Notes under the pieces: generated by a model
Told to the model about the DNA's origin: nothing
Seen by the model: only the letters and a program-made list of their open reading frames with translations
The model's database searches: none
Shown here: piece after piece, positions 1-13,442 of the stretch
Position numbering within the stretch: the stretch's first letter is position 1
How the letters are laid out: each line of letters begins with the position of its first letter
Assembly: GCA_014898425.1 (NCBI GenBank)
Contig: RCSZ01000002.1
Coordinates: 682,001-746,000 of the forward strand
Direction: 5' to 3'
Source: Botryotinia globosa
Lineage: Eukaryota; Ascomycota; Leotiomycetes; Helotiales; Sclerotiniaceae
Length of the DNA: 64,000 bases
Made by a program: the position numbers and the translations under genes

Positions 1-3000
1 TCATTAAATCAATCCTATATTTTAGAAAGAAATAAAGGGATTTTAATATAAGTAATATAATATCAAAAAGAAAGAATTTTACATATTAAACTTTTGTTTT
101 GAAAATCTATTGGTAATCATCTCTTTTATTTTTAATAATAGATAGAAATAACATTCGATAGTTTTGAAAATATAATATATTTATCATTTATAAATATATA
201 ATGAAATAAAGCTTAATATTATTTAATATAATATTGATTAAAAAGTTGTTCAAGTTTTAAAAGAGAAAAATAGTAAAAATAGTTTTCCAAATAAAAAGAC
301 TACTTTTAATTATAAGAAGAAATATTTGTCTAATAAAATCAATGTATTATTTTATATGAGAGGAAATCATAAGTTTATAACTAATAGATTAAATACAGGG
401 TAATTTTGTTCTATTATTATATTATATCTTTATTTTATATAATATTAAAATTAGAAAACTAAATTTTAATTTTAGTAATTGGAATTATCATATATCTTTT
501 GAAAATACGATTACAATTGAATTATACTTTTAATTGTTTCAAAATCAATTGTATTTTTTTTTAACAATAATAATGAATATTATAATGAGCCTTTTATTAA
601 TAATATAATCAAAAATATATCATTGCTTTTTATTCAAATCAAATATAATATTTGAAGTTTCTTGAAAACAAAAATGATATTATTATTATTATTTTAACCC
701 TGAATCTTTTTTATATTATTTATTAAAACAGAAATATTAAAATTTAATATAAATATAGATTATTAATATATCTAAAATAAATTTAATATGTTATAGATAG
801 GTTTTATTGAATATAATATATATAATATTAAAAAAAGGAAAGAGTTCTAAAATATTCTATATTCTATATTATAATCGAAAATAATTTTCAATTGTACCCG
901 AATAAATTGATTAATAATTAAAAACTAATTGATTTCAAAAGAATTAAAAATTAATTTTATTTAATTATTATTTTTAAGAATTTATTTTAGAAACATATTA
1001 AAAGCTTTTTATATATTTATAGTAAATATAATAACTTTTAACTTTTAGAAGAAAATGATTTTTATATAATAAATAAAGTAAGTAATTAGATTTATAATGA
1101 TATTTTTGAATGAAATCTTTTTATATGATAAAGTAAAAGTCCTATTAATTGATATGATTTATATTAATCAATAAATTATAAGCTTTTTTGAATTCTTTGA
1201 AATAGAAAGGATAAATATAATTAATCTTGAAAAACAAATAAAATATTTAGTCTTTTTATCAATTTTAAATAATATAATAATTTTAATAAATTTCCGAATA
1301 TATAAAAAGAAATTAAATTTTATATAACAATAACATAAATATATATATTATAATAGAATTTGTTTTTACTAAAATATTGAAAATTTTTATCATATTACAT
1401 TAGATTTCTTTTATTGAAATTAATAGTTTTTTTTTTTAGAATATTTAATTTGTTTTAATTCTTAAATAAATCTAATTCGAGATTACTTGTAATAATAACG
1501 TTAACAGAAATTTCTTTTTATAAAGTTTAAGCTTTTTTTATAATATATTCTATGAAGATATTACAAACATATAAAAATAACAATTTAAATTAATTTTTAA
1601 TTCATATTAATTAATAATCTTATAGAGCCTTTTATTATTTTAGATATTATTGATAAAATTCTTTTAATGATTATATTTTATTCGATATATTATAATAAAA
1701 AAAGTTTGACTTGTAAATAGAATTTCTTTTTTAAGATTATATTTGTAAAAATAGTTCTAATAGATCTCTTTATATTGAGAGATTTATTACAATATTATGT
1801 TTTGATTAGTATAATCAGATTTGTTGATTATATATATAATAAAATTTGTTTTTATGATAAAATCAATTATATATATCCCAACAGCTTTTTTATTGATTGA
1901 AAAAAAAGATTAAGGGAATAAATATTATCAATTTATATGAAACTCGGAAGTTTATTTTAATTTATTAAAATCAAATAAAAAATGATTTATTGTCTTATTA
2001 TAGAAACATTTCACAAATTTGAGTTTGATTTCAAATTAAATATTAATTATTAATTAAAAGTAATCTAGTTTATTTGTATATAATGACTATTTTATTAAAT
2101 TTACATTTGTTAAAAAAAATTATAATTTTAAAAGTCACATTAAGTATTTTGGTTTTTGAAGGTTTAATAATATCAATTATTTTGAATTAAATTTTCTTTT
2201 AAAATAGTTTGGAGTTTACTCTTAATAAAACTAAAAATATTATTATTTTTATATTAGAAAATAATACAATATTTGTTAAAATTAATATCAATTAAATTAT
2301 AACAATTAATATATTAGAATAATATGATATAATTAATATTGATAAAGTTTATATATCTCTTTATTTTATTATTATAATAAATATATCAAAATGTGATTTT
2401 TTTTAATATATCAAAAAAGATTATGAATTTTTAAAAGATTTAAATATAAAATTGTTTTAAAAATTAAAATAGTTTGCATAATTTTATTAACGTATTTATT
2501 AACCTCGTAATTAAAAAGGTCAATAAAGATTAAATATTTTTTGATTTAAATATATGTTTTATTAATAATGGAAGCTTTATTTATTATTATTAATTTATTA
2601 TCTAGATTTATCAGCAAAATAGAAGCTTTTGTGATTATATAATTATATTAAACTTTAGAAACAATTAAAGATATATTTAGATAATATTTAATATCTGTAG
2701 AACTTTTTATTAATTATATTTATTGAAAAATAGATTCCGAATATTATTATTTATTAAAACAAAAATTTAATTAATAATCATAAATATTATATTCGAGATA
2801 TTAATTAAAAAGAAATTGTTAATAATCTTTATAAATTTTTGTTATGGAAAAAAGAAGGAGTTTATTAAATAAAATAATAGGTTTTTATTTTGTAAGTGAT
2901 TTCTAATTTTAAGATTATAAACAATTAAAATAAATCTTTTTTTAATATAAAATTTTAAAAGGAGTTTCTCAAATAATATAGATTGAATTTTATTGAATTT

Positions 3001-3660
3001 TACAATATTTCTAAGGTTTTTGATATTATTCGATTTTATTATTTTTATAAAGATTTTGGGATTAATAATAGATATAAAAAAACAATTGAATACAAAAATT
3101 GAAAAAAAAAAATTCTTTAAGATATTAAAGTTTAAAATATTTATAAAATTGATTATGAAATTTATAAGTTTTTCTTTTTAAATTCATAAGCTTTTTTATA
3201 AATTTATATTAATGATATATATATAAATTATTATAAAAAGACTGAATAGAATTACAGAATTTGTAATAATTATATATTTGTTTTGGATATTATGTTTGAA
3301 AATATCAAATTCTTTTTTGATAATATTTAATATATTTAAAACAATAGAAAAATTGTTTTGATTAGAATAATTAATAATAGAAATAAGAACAAATAAATAT
3401 TTATTTTGTTTTTCTTTTTTTCATTTATGTATAAAAGATTAATATTATTTAAAGATTATAAATTAAACTTTGGAATATATAAATTCAAAGTTTTATAATT
3501 GAAAAGAATAATTTAAATATTTAAATATATTATTTGTTAATTTTAATATAGAAATAATTATCGAATTGAATATAAATATTTAGAAAAATGAAAAAAAATC
3601 TATCAAATTATGGATTGAAATTCCAAAAATATCTCAATTTTTGAATATTGTATTGATCTA
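1..3660 (-). mobile_element. LINE copy A (Tad1/R1-like non-LTR retrotransposon), 5' part, cut by window start
   Basis: This is the 5' ~3.66 kb of the same LINE seen complete at 14316-20381 and 50995-57106, lying on the minus strand. The 5' end is at about 3660, where the complement of the family's start (GATCGACACAAC and a few mismatches) is read. Further in, at 2980-3180 and 3420-3600, the complement of the family's 5' region follows with mostly transition differences. By position, the endonuclease end should lie near 1250 and the RT start near 490. No intact frame remains. The 3' half and tail lie outside the window. Confidence 0.8.
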
Positions 3661-4346
3661 AAGAAAACTAAGGAGATCACTTTGATGTAATATATAAGTA
3701 TGAACGAAGTAGTAGAACATTTAGAAAACGAATGAATAAGTTGAAGTAATGCATCTTTCTGGGGACTATTATAAATCTTAAACTACAAATTTCTAATCAC
3801 AATAAAATCAATCAATTAAATAAGAAGAAAATATATTGAAAGGTTTGTTCGAGCATGTATTTAAAGATGTGTCTGTAAGCAGGGGTATCAATGCCTACGG
3901 TAAAATATCCCTGCACGTTTTTCAATATTGAAATCTGTATCAAAACACATAACCTATCTTTATATAATAATTGAAAAAGGATATTAAAAAGAAACTAAAG
4001 AATATATCAGGGAATTCATCACTTGATTATTTTAAATTTTTTCAATCTTAGAAGTCTAATATTTTTGAGAAATCTATGAAATCTAGAAAATCTAGAAGAT
4101 TCATTAAATCTGACTTGAGAAAATTAAGGAAATCTAAGAAATCTAAGGCACCCAGTGAGTTCAATGTATTTAATAATTCCAATAGATTTGTAATTAAACA
4201 ACTTTAATTTTATAGTATCAATCGTATAAGCCTTATATATATCAGGTCAATGTTTGATAGAGTAGTCTACTTTTATTTACTAATTCATATATCATTGAAT
4301 ATATACAAAATGAATCCCTGAGATTAGTCTCAATAACTACACACAG
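3661..4346. other. Spacer between LINE A and LINE B, nothing recognised
   Basis: About 0.7 kb without a family match elsewhere in the window. It is less AT-biased than the elements (for example the stretch around 3840-3930), which suggests unique or lightly mutated DNA. Around 4070-4155 there is an irregular purine-rich run built on AAATCTAGA-like units. No open frame or RNA gene was recognised. Confidence 0.5.
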
Positions 4347-6038
4347 TTCGATACAACAATTGAAAATCGAAATATTTTTGGAATTCCAATTTTTAAATTT
4401 ACCAGAATACTTTCTATATCTCCAACTTTTTTGTTCAATCCAAAACTTATCCTTTTAATAATATTATTAAACAATAGATTTAAAAATTTAAAATATTTTT
4501 TCAATTACAAACTTTCCAATTCATATATTTGAATTTTTTATAATCTCTTATTAATGTTAATTTTGAATATATAATTGAAAGATATATAATTAAAAGATAT
4601 ATGATTAAAAGATATAGAAATAAAATAAATACTTATTTCTTTTTTTTTCAATATTGATTATTTTTAATATATCTAATATTATTAAAAGAGTATTCAATAT
4701 TTTGGAGTTTAATAATTAAAATAAATATATAATAATTATTATGAATTTAATGATTTTATTCAATTCTCCTATAATATTTATATAAATATTTTTAATATGG
4801 TTTAGCAAAAGATTTACAAGCTCTATAATTGATTCATAGTTTTTATAATTTGATAATTTTTACAAAAAAAATTTAATATTTATATTTAACCTTTCATTTA
4901 TATTCTATTTATTATCGATTTTTCAAGTTTTATAAAAATCATGAAACTTGATAGTATTAAAAGTTCTAAAAATAATATAATATTTAGCAAGTTTTAAATC
5001 ATGTTATCAAAAAAAGACTTTTTATAACTTTATATTAAAAACAATTATTATTTCAATTTATATTTAATATTAAAACTAAAAATTATTTATAGAATAGAAA
5101 TCTTTTACTTTATTCAATAAGCTTTTCGATTTTGTTTTGTAATAAAGATTTATAAAAGTCATTGAGAGCTTTTTTTCAATATTCTAAATATAATATTAAT
5201 AATTATAAGTTAAATTTTCATTTTAACAAACTATTCATAATACTTACAATTTAATTTTCAATAAATATAATCAATAGTGAGTTTTATAAATATTGAAAAT
5301 TATTTTTCTGATTATTTTTGAAATCTAATATAATTATATAATTACAAAATCTTTTTTTACTATAAATTTGAATAATAAATAATTATAATAAATAAAGTTT
5401 TTACTATTAACAAAATATATATTCCAATTAGAGAATATTTAGTTTATATTAAATTTTTAATTATAAAGTTAATTAATATATTAATAAGACTATTTGAATT
5501 ATTTTATTTATTATAATAATCTATTTTTTATATTTTTCAATATTAATAAAACTTTTCGATTTGTTGAAAAAAGATATATTGTTTTTTTATTTATAATTTT
5601 GAGTATTAGGATTATTATATTTTAATATAATATAAATGAATTCCTATTTGTATTTATTATAATAATAAAACAGAAAAGTATATAAATTCTATGAATACTA
5701 ATTATATTATATTATTTAATATATTTCAGATTAATCATTATAAATACTCTACTATTTGATAATAATAAAATAATAATTTTAAAAAAAAAGAATTGAAAAT
5801 ATTCAATATAAAAATTTCATTAAAAAGCAATTAATATAATTATTAAATTTCTAGTAATAGAAATACCCAATATTCTTATAATTATAATATCTATTTATAA
5901 ATACAGAAATAATAAGATTATCATTATATATAAATAAACTAAACACTTTCTAATACCTAATCCAATTTTAATTTAGAAATATATTGAAACTTTATAATTA
6001 TTATTCGAAAAGATTTAAAAACTTTATTAAAAATTCCT
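4347..6038 (+). mobile_element. LINE copy B, 5' fragment
   Basis: It begins with TTCGATACAACA, the family 5' end, and follows the first ~1.7 kb of the LINE (compare 14336-16030), including the AT-rich 5' region. It ends abruptly at the inverted-repeat element starting near 6039, and LINE sequence does not resume after that element. The 3' part was therefore lost by deletion or rearrangement, not simply interrupted. Only the presumed ORF1/5' region is present, with no recognisable open frame. Confidence 0.7.
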
Positions 6039-8203
6039 TTTTTAATAGTACAAATAGGAATTCTGTATAATACTCTTATAGTACTCTATATTATACAATA
6101 CTTAATCGGGATATAATATTTGAACTTTGCTTTTAATCAGATATAATATATATATTTCTGATATAATGAAATTATTATCAAAATACAACTAATTAATCCC
6201 TATAACTAGCGCCAATAAAGCTTATATTATATACCTTAAAAATCAAATTAAAAAAGTTATAGAATTCAAATTAGGCATTTTTTAAAGTGGGTCATAACAA
6301 AAAAAAAGAACAAAAAACCCTATATTTAAAATTTATAATAAAATTTAATCAACAATTAATTAATAATTAATTTCTATATTATATTATTATATATTATATT
6401 AAAGCTTTATTTGAAATATAATAAGTTTTATAAATTTGAAATCATTACATAAATAGAATCATATAAACAAATAATTTGAAAAATTCAAAAAATTCAAAAA
6501 ATATATAATAATAATAAATTCTTAATCGATTCGATCTATATATAGCTATATAACTAAAACTATGTGATACATTTGTATCTGATTCTAATTGATTTTAAAA
6601 TAAATGAAAAAAAAGAACAAAAAATCTATTCTTTCTTTAAACCTTTTTAATAGAATTTTTAAACAATTTTTCAAATAGTTTTTTCAAAACCTTTGAATTA
6701 TCTATATTATAAACCTATTTTATTCAAGAAATCTTTTATTTATAAATCATTTTAATATATTTATAAAAACTTTATACTTTTTATCTAATATAATAATCTC
6801 TTTTTTTTATTCAATTTCTTTTTCAAAATATTATAAAAACTTTAATTAATTATAATATTATATTCTTTCTAAAAGTTTATTTTCATTTTTTAATTTTCTT
6901 AATTCTTTTTAAAAGATTACTATTCTATTATAATCCCTTTAATTTATTATTCATAAAATTCATATCCATTTTTTCTCAATACATATCAATAGTATATAAT
7001 TTCCTTTTAATTTATCAATTACTCTATCGATATAAAAATTATATCTATATTAAGATCTATTATACCACTTTATTAATACAAAGAATAAAGCTATATTATA
7101 AAACCGATTAATTAAAATTGAATAATAGATATAATAATATTAAAATATTACTGTTTTTAATAATATACACTTTATATTTTTAAAAAATAGAAAATTTAAT
7201 TATAATCAATAATATATTATTTGCTATACAAAGTAATATTGAAATCGATATTTTTGTAATAATATTATATACTAATATAAAATACTATATATCCAAACCA
7301 ATATATTATTATAAAATAAAAGATTTGGTTTTTCTTTCTATTTATATAGAATAGTTATAAATATATTGGAAAAATATTAATTGTTATATATATTAGTATA
7401 TCTTTTCTAAAATATTCTCTGAAAAAAACAAAAGCTTTTAAAAAAAATTCATTTTTTATTTTCCTATATTCAAAAATTCTTTTCTTTATAATTCAAATCT
7501 CTTTATAAAATCCTCAAATATCAAAACATCTAAATTATTATTGAAATCTATAATTAAATTTCTTTCATTGATTATACTCAATATAATAAATTTATTACTG
7601 ATAATATTAATATTAATAAATCTAATATAAATATACTAAATCTTTTTTCTTAATATTAATAATAATATCTCTCTAATTCGGATAGATATTAATTTAGCGA
7701 TTTCGAGAAGAGATAGAGAGTAATATTCTGCTTTGAATATATTAGAGATTAATGGGTTTTTCCAAAAAAATCTTTCCTCGGTTTTTTCGTGTTTTTTAAA
7801 TATATATATTAATCCCTAAAATAGTATTATATATCGAATTATAGGGATCTAAAATTGTTATTATATAAAATATAAATCTTAATTTTTAATATTAATTTTA
7901 AATTTTTTTAATATATTATATTATATAATGATTTGAATATCAATTTTAGCATTATTTTATTAAAAGATTTTTTTTCCAATTTCTAAATCTCTAATTGAGT
8001 ACAGTCTTAATATTGTATTAGTATTATATGAGGGTTCGAGTACTATAGAAATATGATTCTATTAGTATTAGTATTATTTAGAAATTCGAATATTGTTTAG
8101 AATCTGAAATATTATTTTGGGGTTCGAGTATTGTAGAAATACTATTTTATTAATATTAGCACTATACTTCCATTGTTTTATATCCCTGCTTGTATTGTTA
8201 AGG
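6039..8203 (-). mobile_element. TIR element M1 (TA-type, mariner-like ends), interrupted by a 1.3 kb retroelement
   Basis: The left end reads TTTTAATAGTACAAATAGGA and the right end is its inverted counterpart (CCCTGCTTGTATTGTTAAGG), followed by TA. Internal sequence matches M2-M6, in reverse relative to M2. The element is split at about 6509-7797 by a 1.3 kb insertion; without it the element would be about 0.87 kb, like its relatives. The left TA duplication is missing, in keeping with a rearranged junction with LINE B. Confidence 0.7.
6509..7797 (-). mobile_element. Non-autonomous retroelement N1 (1.3 kb, (TAA)n-tailed)
   Basis: This matches 38774-40092 along its full length. In the minus sense it begins near CACGAAAAAACCGAGG (about 7775-7795) and ends ...GATTAAGAATTTATTATTAT, with a short TAA/TAC-type tail. 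A short AT-rich direct repeat (about AAATATATA) flanks it inside element M1, as expected for target-primed insertion. In the minus sense short open stretches run after the start, but no known domain was recognised. Its tail and variable target duplication suggest mobilisation by LINE machinery; that is inference. Confidence 0.65.
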
Positions 8204-8205
8204 TA

Positions 8206-8687
8206 GGTATTTATCGAATAAAAATAATTATCACTTCTATTATTAATACTATATACATTCACTGTACATTGCGACTAGCCATCATCAAAATTGCACCAAT
8301 ATTCATCAAAATGTATAGAATATATCTAAAATTATAATTTTTTAGATACTTACATATCTTAATAATCAGATTCAAAATCGATTGAAATGTGATTAAAAAT
8401 TTGAGATTTATTCAATATCGATAACAAAAAAAAAGATGACTGAAATTTGTTTGAAAATACCAATAAATAACTATTAATTTTATATAGGATTAAAATAACA
8501 AAACTATTATTCTGAATATATCTTAATAAACAGCTAATATCAATATATTAATATCATGAAATTTCTTAATTTGAATCAAAAAGCTAAATATCGAAAAAAA
8601 TCGAAATTAGATGTATCTGAAGTACTTATATCTTCGCTTAATCATACATTTCCAAGTATATTCATTGGTTTTCTTCAAACTCATATA
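8206..8687. other. Spacer, nothing recognised
   Basis: About 0.48 kb of single-copy-looking DNA between element M1 and hairpin element S1. It is slightly less AT-biased around 8255-8310. A short frame starts at 8556 and runs into S1, but it has no recognisable domain, crosses the insertion boundary, and is judged fortuitous. Confidence 0.4.
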
Positions 8688-9365
8688 CCAGGGGCCTGCG
8701 AGCGCCCGGACCCCTTGCTTTTTGAGAAAGTGTTATATAATTATATTTATAGTTATAAAAATCTAAAAAAGAAATTATATTGAAGGCTTATAAGCAAAAT
8801 TGGTTTATTTTATTATATTGCTTTTTTTTATAATTTAATTCAGATTTTTCAATTCTTTTTAGATTTTTGAATTTTTTTCAGATTTTTCAATTTTATTTAG
8901 ATTTTTATGGATCACATTATATCAGATCAACAATTATATTATTGAATTATAAAAGCTATGATATTAAAATAATTTTTATTAATATTAAGTTTATTATATT
9001 CAATATAACCCTTTTTGATTGATTATATAAGCTTTAGCTATTCTACTATTTGAACTTCAATTTTTTGGAAAACCCTTAGTTTTGAAGCTAATATTTCAAA
9101 AATTATATCATTTGAAAACTTTTAATTTCTTCTATATAATTATCACTTTTTTTTCTATTTTTTCTATTTGTTTTAATTGAAATAAACTAATTTAGATAAT
9201 TTTATTGAAAAACTCTAAGGATTTGTATTATAATTATAATATCAAAGAAGTCAAGCCAATCAGATTGCTTGAATGGGGTCTCACTAAGCGAGAGTTCTCT
9301 TTTTTTTATGTATATATAGCTTTCGATCCTTGCGAACAACAAGAATATTAAGGAGGTAAACTTCC
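8688..9365 (+). mobile_element. Hairpin-ended short element S1
   Basis: This 0.68 kb repeat has its second copy at 43228-44090 on the other strand. The left end is strikingly GC-rich and self-complementary: GGGGCC at 8691, then GGACCCC about 18 bases later. The right end reads AAGGAGGTAAACTTCC. Possible target duplication: TCAAACTCATATAC (8675-8688) against TCAAACTTGTTTAC (9372-9385), with three mismatches, so it is weak. The interior is AT-rich with TTCAGATTTTT-like runs. No coding capacity was recognised. It could be a SINE-like or other short non-autonomous element. Confidence 0.6.
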
Positions 9366-10739
9366 AATCAATCAAACTTGTTTACATTATAATGGAATTC
9401 ATTCAAAAACTTTATATTTATTTCAGAACATTATAGTTACTTCAATCTTACCAGTATTTCCTGGAAGATCTTATTAATTTGCTTAGAAATATACTTGTAG
9501 CTGAAATTATTTTAACCATTCTCCTATTCACTCATTTATAATAATTTCTTTAAACACTGATCTATAATCAATTGAAACCCGGTTTGTAATTAATTATATA
9601 CATATATTCAAGTAATCTACCGTCAAAGTAATTTCTAACATAATATAAACACAATTGATTCCATTACACTCAATCTTTTAGTATTCTAGATTCCTTCATC
9701 ATAATTATAAAACACAATGTGTTTACAAAATTAAAGCTGTATAGCTACTTTATTTAGATCAAAGTTCAAATGAAAATTTATTAAATAAACTTTCATATTG
9801 ATGTAGAAGATGTAGCTAGGTCAATTCTTCTGAATTGATTGGTTTCTTTTTTCAAAATTAAGATCTTAAGCGAAAAAATAAAAATACAGAACGATATTTC
9901 CATGATATCATATGTTGTATACTATTTAAATTAGGATATAATACTTAAGCTTGTAAAAAAAGGCCTTTTCCATCAAAACTCAATTTATTTAATATAAGAT
10001 TAAAAATCAATTCTTTATTTTGATTACATGAAAACTAAATTTTTTACAAAAATTAATTGAAAAATGAATAAAAATGAATGAATTATTTTTATTAGTTTTT
10101 GTTTTGGTTAAAAGGAATTTTGAATTTGAAATCTTCAAGAAAGTTGTAGAATTTGTTTGAAATTCGACATAGAAATTGGTTTAAAATAACAATCTCTATT
10201 TAAGTTTATATATAATATTAATCAAAAAATCTACAGTCATAAGATTACCTAGGTATAATATTGATAAAATTAATTTAATTTCATAAATTATTTAGAATAT
10301 AAAGATCAATATTTAATTGAAATTGAAATATCAATGGGTATGTTTATTTTGTAATATAATTAGAAATAAATTTATTTTGAAATCTTTTGTTATTATAAAT
10401 ATTTTTCTATTATATAATGTGATTGATTATTTCTATAATTTCAAGTTCCAGATAAGATATATAAAGTCAATAATTTATAATTATTTATTAAAGTTATTGA
10501 ATTTATTTGACTAATAAATTTCGCGCGAACTTTGCTGAGGTTACTATCTATCTCTGATTAATTATGGTCTATATATTTTTGATGTAATGAATATATCATC
10601 AAATTACTACTTAGTAAATCCTCCAGTAAGCTTTTATAAAGCTTGTATTGAAATCCAAGTTGTAAAAACCCCCAAAAACTTATAATGTATCATAATCAAT
10701 AATACTTTAATTTAAGAAGGCTTTTATTAAAAGAAAAGC
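9366..10739. other. Spacer, nothing recognised
   Basis: About 1.4 kb with no match to the other repeats in the window and with more mixed composition than the elements. It includes a small CpG-containing patch near 10521-10545. A frame at 10317-10514 lacks a domain or any similarity I recognise, and I do not call a gene. Confidence 0.45.
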
Positions 10740-10741
10740 TA

Positions 10742-11623
10742 TCTTAATAGTACAAATAGGGATATAAAACGATGGAAGTGTAGTGCTAATATCAATAGAA
10801 TAGTATTTTTATAATACTTGAGATTTCAATTAGCATTTTGATTTTTGAATAATATCAGTATTAATAGAGTAATATTTTGAAAATTCCTAAGCCCTTGAAT
10901 AATATTCCAATCTTTGAATAATACTCAAACCGTTTAAATAATATTAATATAATATTAATATTTCATTCAATCAGAAACTTGATAGAAAAAGCCTTTGATA
11001 AAACAATATGAGATTTAATATTTAAATTATGATATAATATAATAATATTATTAAAATTTCAATATAATTATTATATTATAAATTTTATATAATAATGATT
11101 TCAGACCCCTATAATTCGATATATAATATCATTTCAGAGATTAATATATATATATTTTTTAAATTTTTCGAGTATTTTAAATTATTTCTTTATGAGATCT
11201 CATTTATATAATGATTTCAAATTTATGGTTTTTCATATTTCGAATAAAGCTCTAATATAATATATAATGATATAATATAGAAATTAATTATTAATTAAGT
11301 TTTATCAGAATTTTTCAATTTTTTATTTAATTCTTTTTTTGTTCAAATTCATTTTAAAATATTATCAATGAATTTAGATTTTTATTTTTTATTCTTTTAT
11401 TTTTCAAGTTATCATTTAAATCTTGTAAAGGTTAGCTATAGGGCCTATAGGGGTTAGCTATAAAAGGTAATCAGTTGTATTTTGATAGTACTATTATTAT
11501 ATTAAAGATATATATATTATATTTAATTAAAAGTATAATTCAAATACTATATACCGATTAAATATTGTATAATGAAAGGTATTATAGGGGTACAGTATAG
11601 AATTCCCATTTATACTATTAAGA
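10742..11623 (+). mobile_element. TIR element M2 (TA target duplication), 0.88 kb
   Basis: A complete copy. The left end TCTTAATAGTACAAATAGGG and right end TTCCCATTTATACTATTAAGA are inverted repeats of about 20 bp, flanked by TA at 10740-10741 and 11624-11625. TA duplication is typical of the Tc1/mariner superfamily. No transposase remains or fits in this length, so it behaves as a MITE-like non-autonomous element. It is the best reference copy for the family. Confidence 0.78.
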
Positions 11624-11625
11624 TA

Positions 11626-11955
11626 TTTTTTTCAGAAGAAATCAAAGAATATAATTAGAATTATAATAAAATCTTATTTTTAATCCAACTTTGTATAATC
11701 CAATCAGGTATAATTTTAAGACTCTATTATATTAAGGTTTTATCAAAGATATAATCCATTTTGTAGAATCCAAAGTGTATATATAAATGAATAGTCTATT
11801 GAGTTATAGAGGAACAAAATTATTATAAAATGAACTATGATATTTTCATTTTTTCATTAGTATTGAAAGACTTTTGGTATTTGAATCATAATAGAATTTT
11901 TGAAAAAACAATCTTGAATCATTAATCAAATTTAGATTTTAATATAATTTTATTC
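11626..11955. other. Spacer, nothing recognised
   Basis: About 330 bases of AT-rich DNA between M2 and an M-family fragment. No frame, repeat or RNA gene was recognised. Confidence 0.4.
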
Positions 11956-11959
11956 AAGC

Positions 11960-12145
11960 GTTTTTTTAATCCCTGATTGTGTATAGTATTAGTATTATGT
12001 AGGCGTTTGAGTATTGTTTAGAAGTTTGGGAATTATGAAAATATTCTTCTATTAGTATTGGTATTATTCAGTGGTTCGAGCATTGTTCAGGAATTCAAAT
12101 GTTGTTTAGGAATTCGAATACTCTAAAACTATTGTTTATTAATAT
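11960..12145 (-). mobile_element. Fragment of the TIR-element family, inverted
   Basis: This stretch (alternating TATTAGTATTA and GTTTAGAAATTCGA-like units) matches the subterminal region of the TIR family as seen at 7990-8160 and 57110-57300, in the opposite orientation to M3 which follows directly. The terminal ~40 bases of the family are missing, so it was probably cut when or before M3 inserted. Confidence 0.55.
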
Positions 12146-12147
12146 TA

Positions 12148-13033
12148 CATTAACAGCACAAATAGGGATATAAACCAATAGAAGTATAATATTAATATTA
12201 GTAGAATAATTCTTCTATAATTCTTGAACCTCTAAATGGTACTAATATTAATGAAACAATATTTCTACAATTCCTAGACCTTTGAATGATACTCAAATCT
12301 ATACATGGTATTCAAACCTCTATATAATACTAACACCATATCCAATCAAAGATACAACGAAAAAAAAAGATTTCAATAAAATTCCATCTAAACTAATAAC
12401 TAATGAATTATATAATATAAAACATATTTTGGAGCTTTTGTATTATCGAAATTTTATAAGATTAATAAAAGAAATAGAAAAATTACCTATATTTATTTAA
12501 TAATAATTTTAAACCTGTATAGTTCGATATATAATATCATTTCAAAGATTAATAGGTATATATATTTTAGATTCTTTCAACACTATAAATTATTCATTTA
12601 TAAAATTGTATTTATATAATAGTTTCAAATTTATTAAATGTATTATGTTTCGAATAAGATTTCAATGTAATATAGAAATTAATCACTAATTAAATTTTAT
12701 TAGAAGTTTAAAATATAATTTTTCATTTTTTGAATTATAATTTTGTTTTTGTTGGAATTTATATAAAAATATCATCAATTATTTCATATTTCTAAATTAG
12801 TGATTTTTTATTTAGATTTAAATTATAGATCTAATAGGGTTTAATTAAAAAAACCCATAGGGGCTAATTTTAGGAATTAGGTAGTTATATTTTGATCGTG
12901 CTTCTATTGTATTAAGAGTGTATATATTATATCCAATCAGAGATATAGCTCAGATATTGTATCGCAATTAGATATTGTATAGTGTAGGGTACTGTAGAGG
13001 AATTGTACAGAATTCCTACTTATACTATCAAAG
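12148..13033 (+). mobile_element. TIR element M3 (TA target duplication), 0.89 kb
   Basis: The left end CATTAACAGCACAAATAGGG and right end TTCCTACTTATACTATCAAAG are inverted repeats. TA flanks the copy at 12146-12147 and 13034-13035. Interior follows M2 except for a stretch around 12360-12500 that is not aligned in M2. An open frame of 72 codons in that stretch (12282-12500) has no known domain and starts inside the repeat, so it is not called a gene. Confidence 0.75.
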
Positions 13034-13035
13034 TA

Positions 13036-13442
13036 ATAATATTTTTCTTAATAATAGATTGTTATTTATAGGGAAACAATTGATTCCAAAATTTCATTAA
13101 AGGATTGAATTAATGTTTGAAACCTTTTGAAAAATCGAATGAACTTTCTAATTGATTCAAAGATTTGGGGATATGATAAGAGAGATAAGGAATACTAGGC
13201 TTTTGAATTAAAAATCAGGAAGAAAATTAGAAAGAGAATTAGAAAAAAAATCAGAAGTGAATTAGAAAGCGATGTATTAGAATTTATTCAATCTCAAGGA
13301 TTTAGAAAGGGATTCAGAGTTAAAATTAAAATTAGACTTGGAATTCGATTTAGATTTAGATTTCGTTTTCCGCAATGGTAATACAAAACGAGAAACTCCC
13401 CAAAGATCAAATATAAGAAATGCAAGTGGGCTAGAATTGGAA
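13036..13442. other. Spacer leading into the hexamer array; possible coding relic
   Basis: Less AT-biased than the surroundings. From about 13210 one forward frame reads a highly charged Lys/Glu/Leu-rich peptide that runs into the LD-encoding array. It is broken by two TAG codons (13263 and 13278) that could derive from CAG. No ATG was found in a suitable place and no family was recognised. It may be purine-rich low-complexity DNA with no coding history. Confidence 0.3.

Noticed and set aside
8688..8720. tRNA gene or tRNA-derived SINE head
   Set aside because: The GC-rich 24 bases form one hairpin only. No A or B box and no cloverleaf could be drawn.
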